DNA from: Nymphaea colorata
Taxonomy: Eukaryota > Streptophyta > Magnoliopsida > Nymphaeales > Nymphaeaceae
Length of the DNA: 64,000 nt
NCBI RefSeq assembly: GCF_008831285.2
Contig: NC_045145.1
Span: forward strand, 1,922,001-1,986,000
Direction: 5' to 3'
Shown piece after piece: positions 61,601 to 64,000 of this stretch. The notes below the pieces were generated by a model, which had not been told where the DNA came from, ran no database searches, and saw only the letters and a list, made by a program, of their open reading frames with translations. The translations under genes were made by a program, and so were the position numbers. How positions within the stretch are numbered: position 1 is the first letter of the stretch; the number at the start of each line of letters is the position of its first letter.

Positions 61601-64000
61601 TAGATCCCACTTGTACCCATAAGAACTTGTGATTTCAATCATTTAAACCGTTCATTACACATGTAATAACAAGTGAAACAGATTAGATTAAATATATGGG
61701 AGCAAATTAACCACTTGAATCTTGTTCATTCTCACACAAACTTGTGATTTCGATCAAATGAATCATTCAAAATGTATGTATTAATAAGTTAAAAACATTC
61801 AATTAAATATGTGTGATCAAATGACTCACTTAAATTCGACTAATGTTTATACAAACAACTGATTTCAATCGCTTATATCGCGTAACGACAGATTGAATTC
61901 TTTCGATTAAATAGTAGGGATGAAACTAATGCATAGATCTCATTTTTATCTATATGAACTTGTGTGATTTCAATCATTTAAACGTTCTTTATAAAATAAT
62001 AAACGGTGAAACACATTAGGGATCAATTGAATGACTTGAATAAAAAACTAATGCGTGAATGTGCTTAAACATGCATGTTGAATGATTTTGTTGATTGAAA
62101 TCACAAGTTCAAATGGATGCAAATGAGATCTATGCATTACTTTGATCTCTTGTAGATAATCCAATGAGTTGAACTTGTAGTTACATCAATAGTAGGGATC
62201 CAATGAATTGAAATTACAAGTTTGTATCAATACGAGTGGGATTTAAGTGATTCATCTAGGCACGCATATTTCATTGAATGTCATTAACTTGTTGCTACAT
62301 CCACGTTGAATGATTTAGTGGATTTAAATCACAAGTTTGCATGAAAATGAATGAAATTGAAGTGGTTCATTTGATCTTTTATGGTTAATCTATTGTGTTT
62401 TACTTGTTATGATATGTATAAGGAATGATTTAAGTAATTGAAATCACCAATTCATATGGACATAAATCTGATGTATATTGTGAATGATCCAAGGGATTGA
62501 ATTCACAAGTACGCATCAATAGAGGTGGGACTTAAGTGATTCATTCGATCACACATATTTAATTGAATATGCATAACTTGATCAAATGAATCGCTTACAT
62601 CCCACTCGTATTTAGACGAACTTTGCTTTAAATCCCTTAGAAAGTTCACTATAAATGTAACAACAATAGCAAGGATCTAAGGGAATGAAATCACATGTTT
62701 GTATCAATACGGGTGAAACTACAAGGATCAAACTATAGCATAAACCCCATATGTATCTATATGACCTTGTTATTTAAATCATTTAAGTTAGTCCTTATAG
62801 ATGTAATAACAAGTGAAACGCATTAGATACACTATAAGCGCGCAAATGAACGACTTGAATCTTATTTGTTTTCATACAAACTTGAGATTTCAATCCACTA
62901 AATCATTCAATATAGATGCAACAACAAGTTAAGTACATTCAATCAAATATGTGTGATCAAATGAATCACTTAAATACCACTCGTACTGATACGAACTTGT
63001 GATTTCAATACCTTAGGTCATTCACTATAAATATAACAAGTTAAACTATTGAATTAAGTAAAAGGGATCAAACAAAAGCATAGATCCCACTTGTATCCAT
63101 AAGAACTTGTGATTTCAATCATTTAAACCGTTCATTACACATGTAATAACAAGTGAAACAGATTAGATTAAATATATGGGAGCAAATTAACCACTTGAAT
63201 ATTGTTCATTCTCACACAAACTTGTGATTTCGATCAAATGAATCATTCAAAATGGATGTATTAATAAGTTAAAAACATTCAATTAAATATGTGTGATCAA
63301 ATGACTCACTTAAATTCGACTAATGTCTATACAAACAACTGATTTCAATTGCTTATATCGCGTACTATAGATGTAACGACAGATTGAATTCTTTCGATTA
63401 ACTATTAGGGATGAAACTAATGCATAGATCTCATTTTTAACTATATGAACTTGTGTGATTTCAATCATTTAAACGTTCTTTATAAAAGTAATAAACGGTG
63501 AAACACATTAGGGATCAATTGAATGACTTGAATAAAAACTAACGCATGAATGTGCTTAAACATGCATGTTGAATGATTTAGTGGATTGAAATCACAAGCT
63601 TGAATGACCATAAATGACATTTAAGTGATTTACTTGTTGTATTTTAGTTAATATAATTGTTTCGCTAGTTATTACATCTATAATGACTGATTTAAATAGT
63701 TGAAACTAAAAGTTTATATGAAAAAAATTGAGATTCAAGTCGTTCGTTTGATCGCTTATCATTACCTTAATGCGTTTCACTTGTTATTACATGTACAATG
63801 ATTGATTTTGTTGATTGAAATCACAAGTTCAAATGGATGCAAATGAGATCTATGCATTACTTTGATCTCTTGTAGATAATCCAATGAGTTGAACTTGTAG
63901 TTACATCAATAGTAGGGATCCAATGAATTGAAATTACAAGTTTGTATCAATACGAGTGGGATTTAAGTGATTCATCTAGGCACGCATATTTCATTGAATG
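58694..64000. repeat. Satellite array, 1.72-kb HOR type (right of the island)
   Basis: Same subfamily as 20691-32189: the marker gcataaacccc starts at 59533, 61258 and 62738 (spacings 1725 and 1480), and cattactttgatctcttg is present. It is entered mid-monomer at 58694 and runs beyond the window. One unit carries the same joined phrase gaatgattttgttgattg (62080) that occurs at 30873, so the two arrays share a derived deletion. Single-base indels become frequent after about 62600. Confidence 0.88.

Noticed and set aside
1-64000. Telomere repeats or ribosomal RNA genes
   Set aside because: No TTTAGGG run and no rRNA-like block was seen.

Overview
This is flowering-plant nuclear DNA, almost certainly heterochromatic. 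The evidence is spliced gene fragments with GT/AG borders (a plant VAL-type B3 domain exon and a plant GH2 beta-galactosidase exon), plant Ty1/copia and Ty3/gypsy LTR retrotransposon remnants, and about 33 kb of AT-rich satellite. No bacterial, viral or organellar gene organisation is present. I see no intact protein-coding gene; the species cannot be fixed from the sequence. All spacings were read by eye.

Layout. 1-819 is AT-rich DNA without a gene, then a 100-N gap (820-919). From 920 to 32189 the window is satellite built from a monomer of about 115 bp. Monomers occur in blocks of both orientations and are organised into higher-order repeats (HORs). Three regimes are visible: a HOR of about 1.99 kb (most of 2.5-20.7 kb), a HOR of about 1.2 kb (920-2500 and 14.9-17.8 kb), and a HOR of about 1.72 kb with many shortened copies (20.7-32.2 kb and again 58.7-64.0 kb). 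The array is interrupted at 8132-11081 by one long LTR plus the start of gag of a minus-strand Ty3/gypsy element. A second 100-N gap lies at 32190-32289.

From 32290 to 58693 lies a non-satellite island. It holds gypsy gag fragments (32.3-35.2 kb), a frameshifted VAL/B3 pseudogene (35.4-36.5 kb), an orphan GH2 exon (39.6 kb), TA-rich microsatellite DNA (42.0-43.3 kb), and a gene-plus-gypsy segment at 44.08-46.37 kb. The same segment recurs in inverted orientation at 56.27-58.69 kb. Between the inverted arms are two degenerate minus-strand copia elements (46.98-49.71 and 54.52-56.04 kb) and a direct duplication of about 620 bp (51.4-52.0 and 53.9-54.5 kb). The right inverted arm runs directly into the satellite at 58694.

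The parts do not form a functional gene set. They record how a satellite array and a TE-rich island of gene fragments were built by insertion, duplication, inversion and patchy repair. The most unusual features are the bidirectional HOR satellite, the inverted duplication ending at the satellite border, and a breakpoint (46376-46410) made of short copied pieces.
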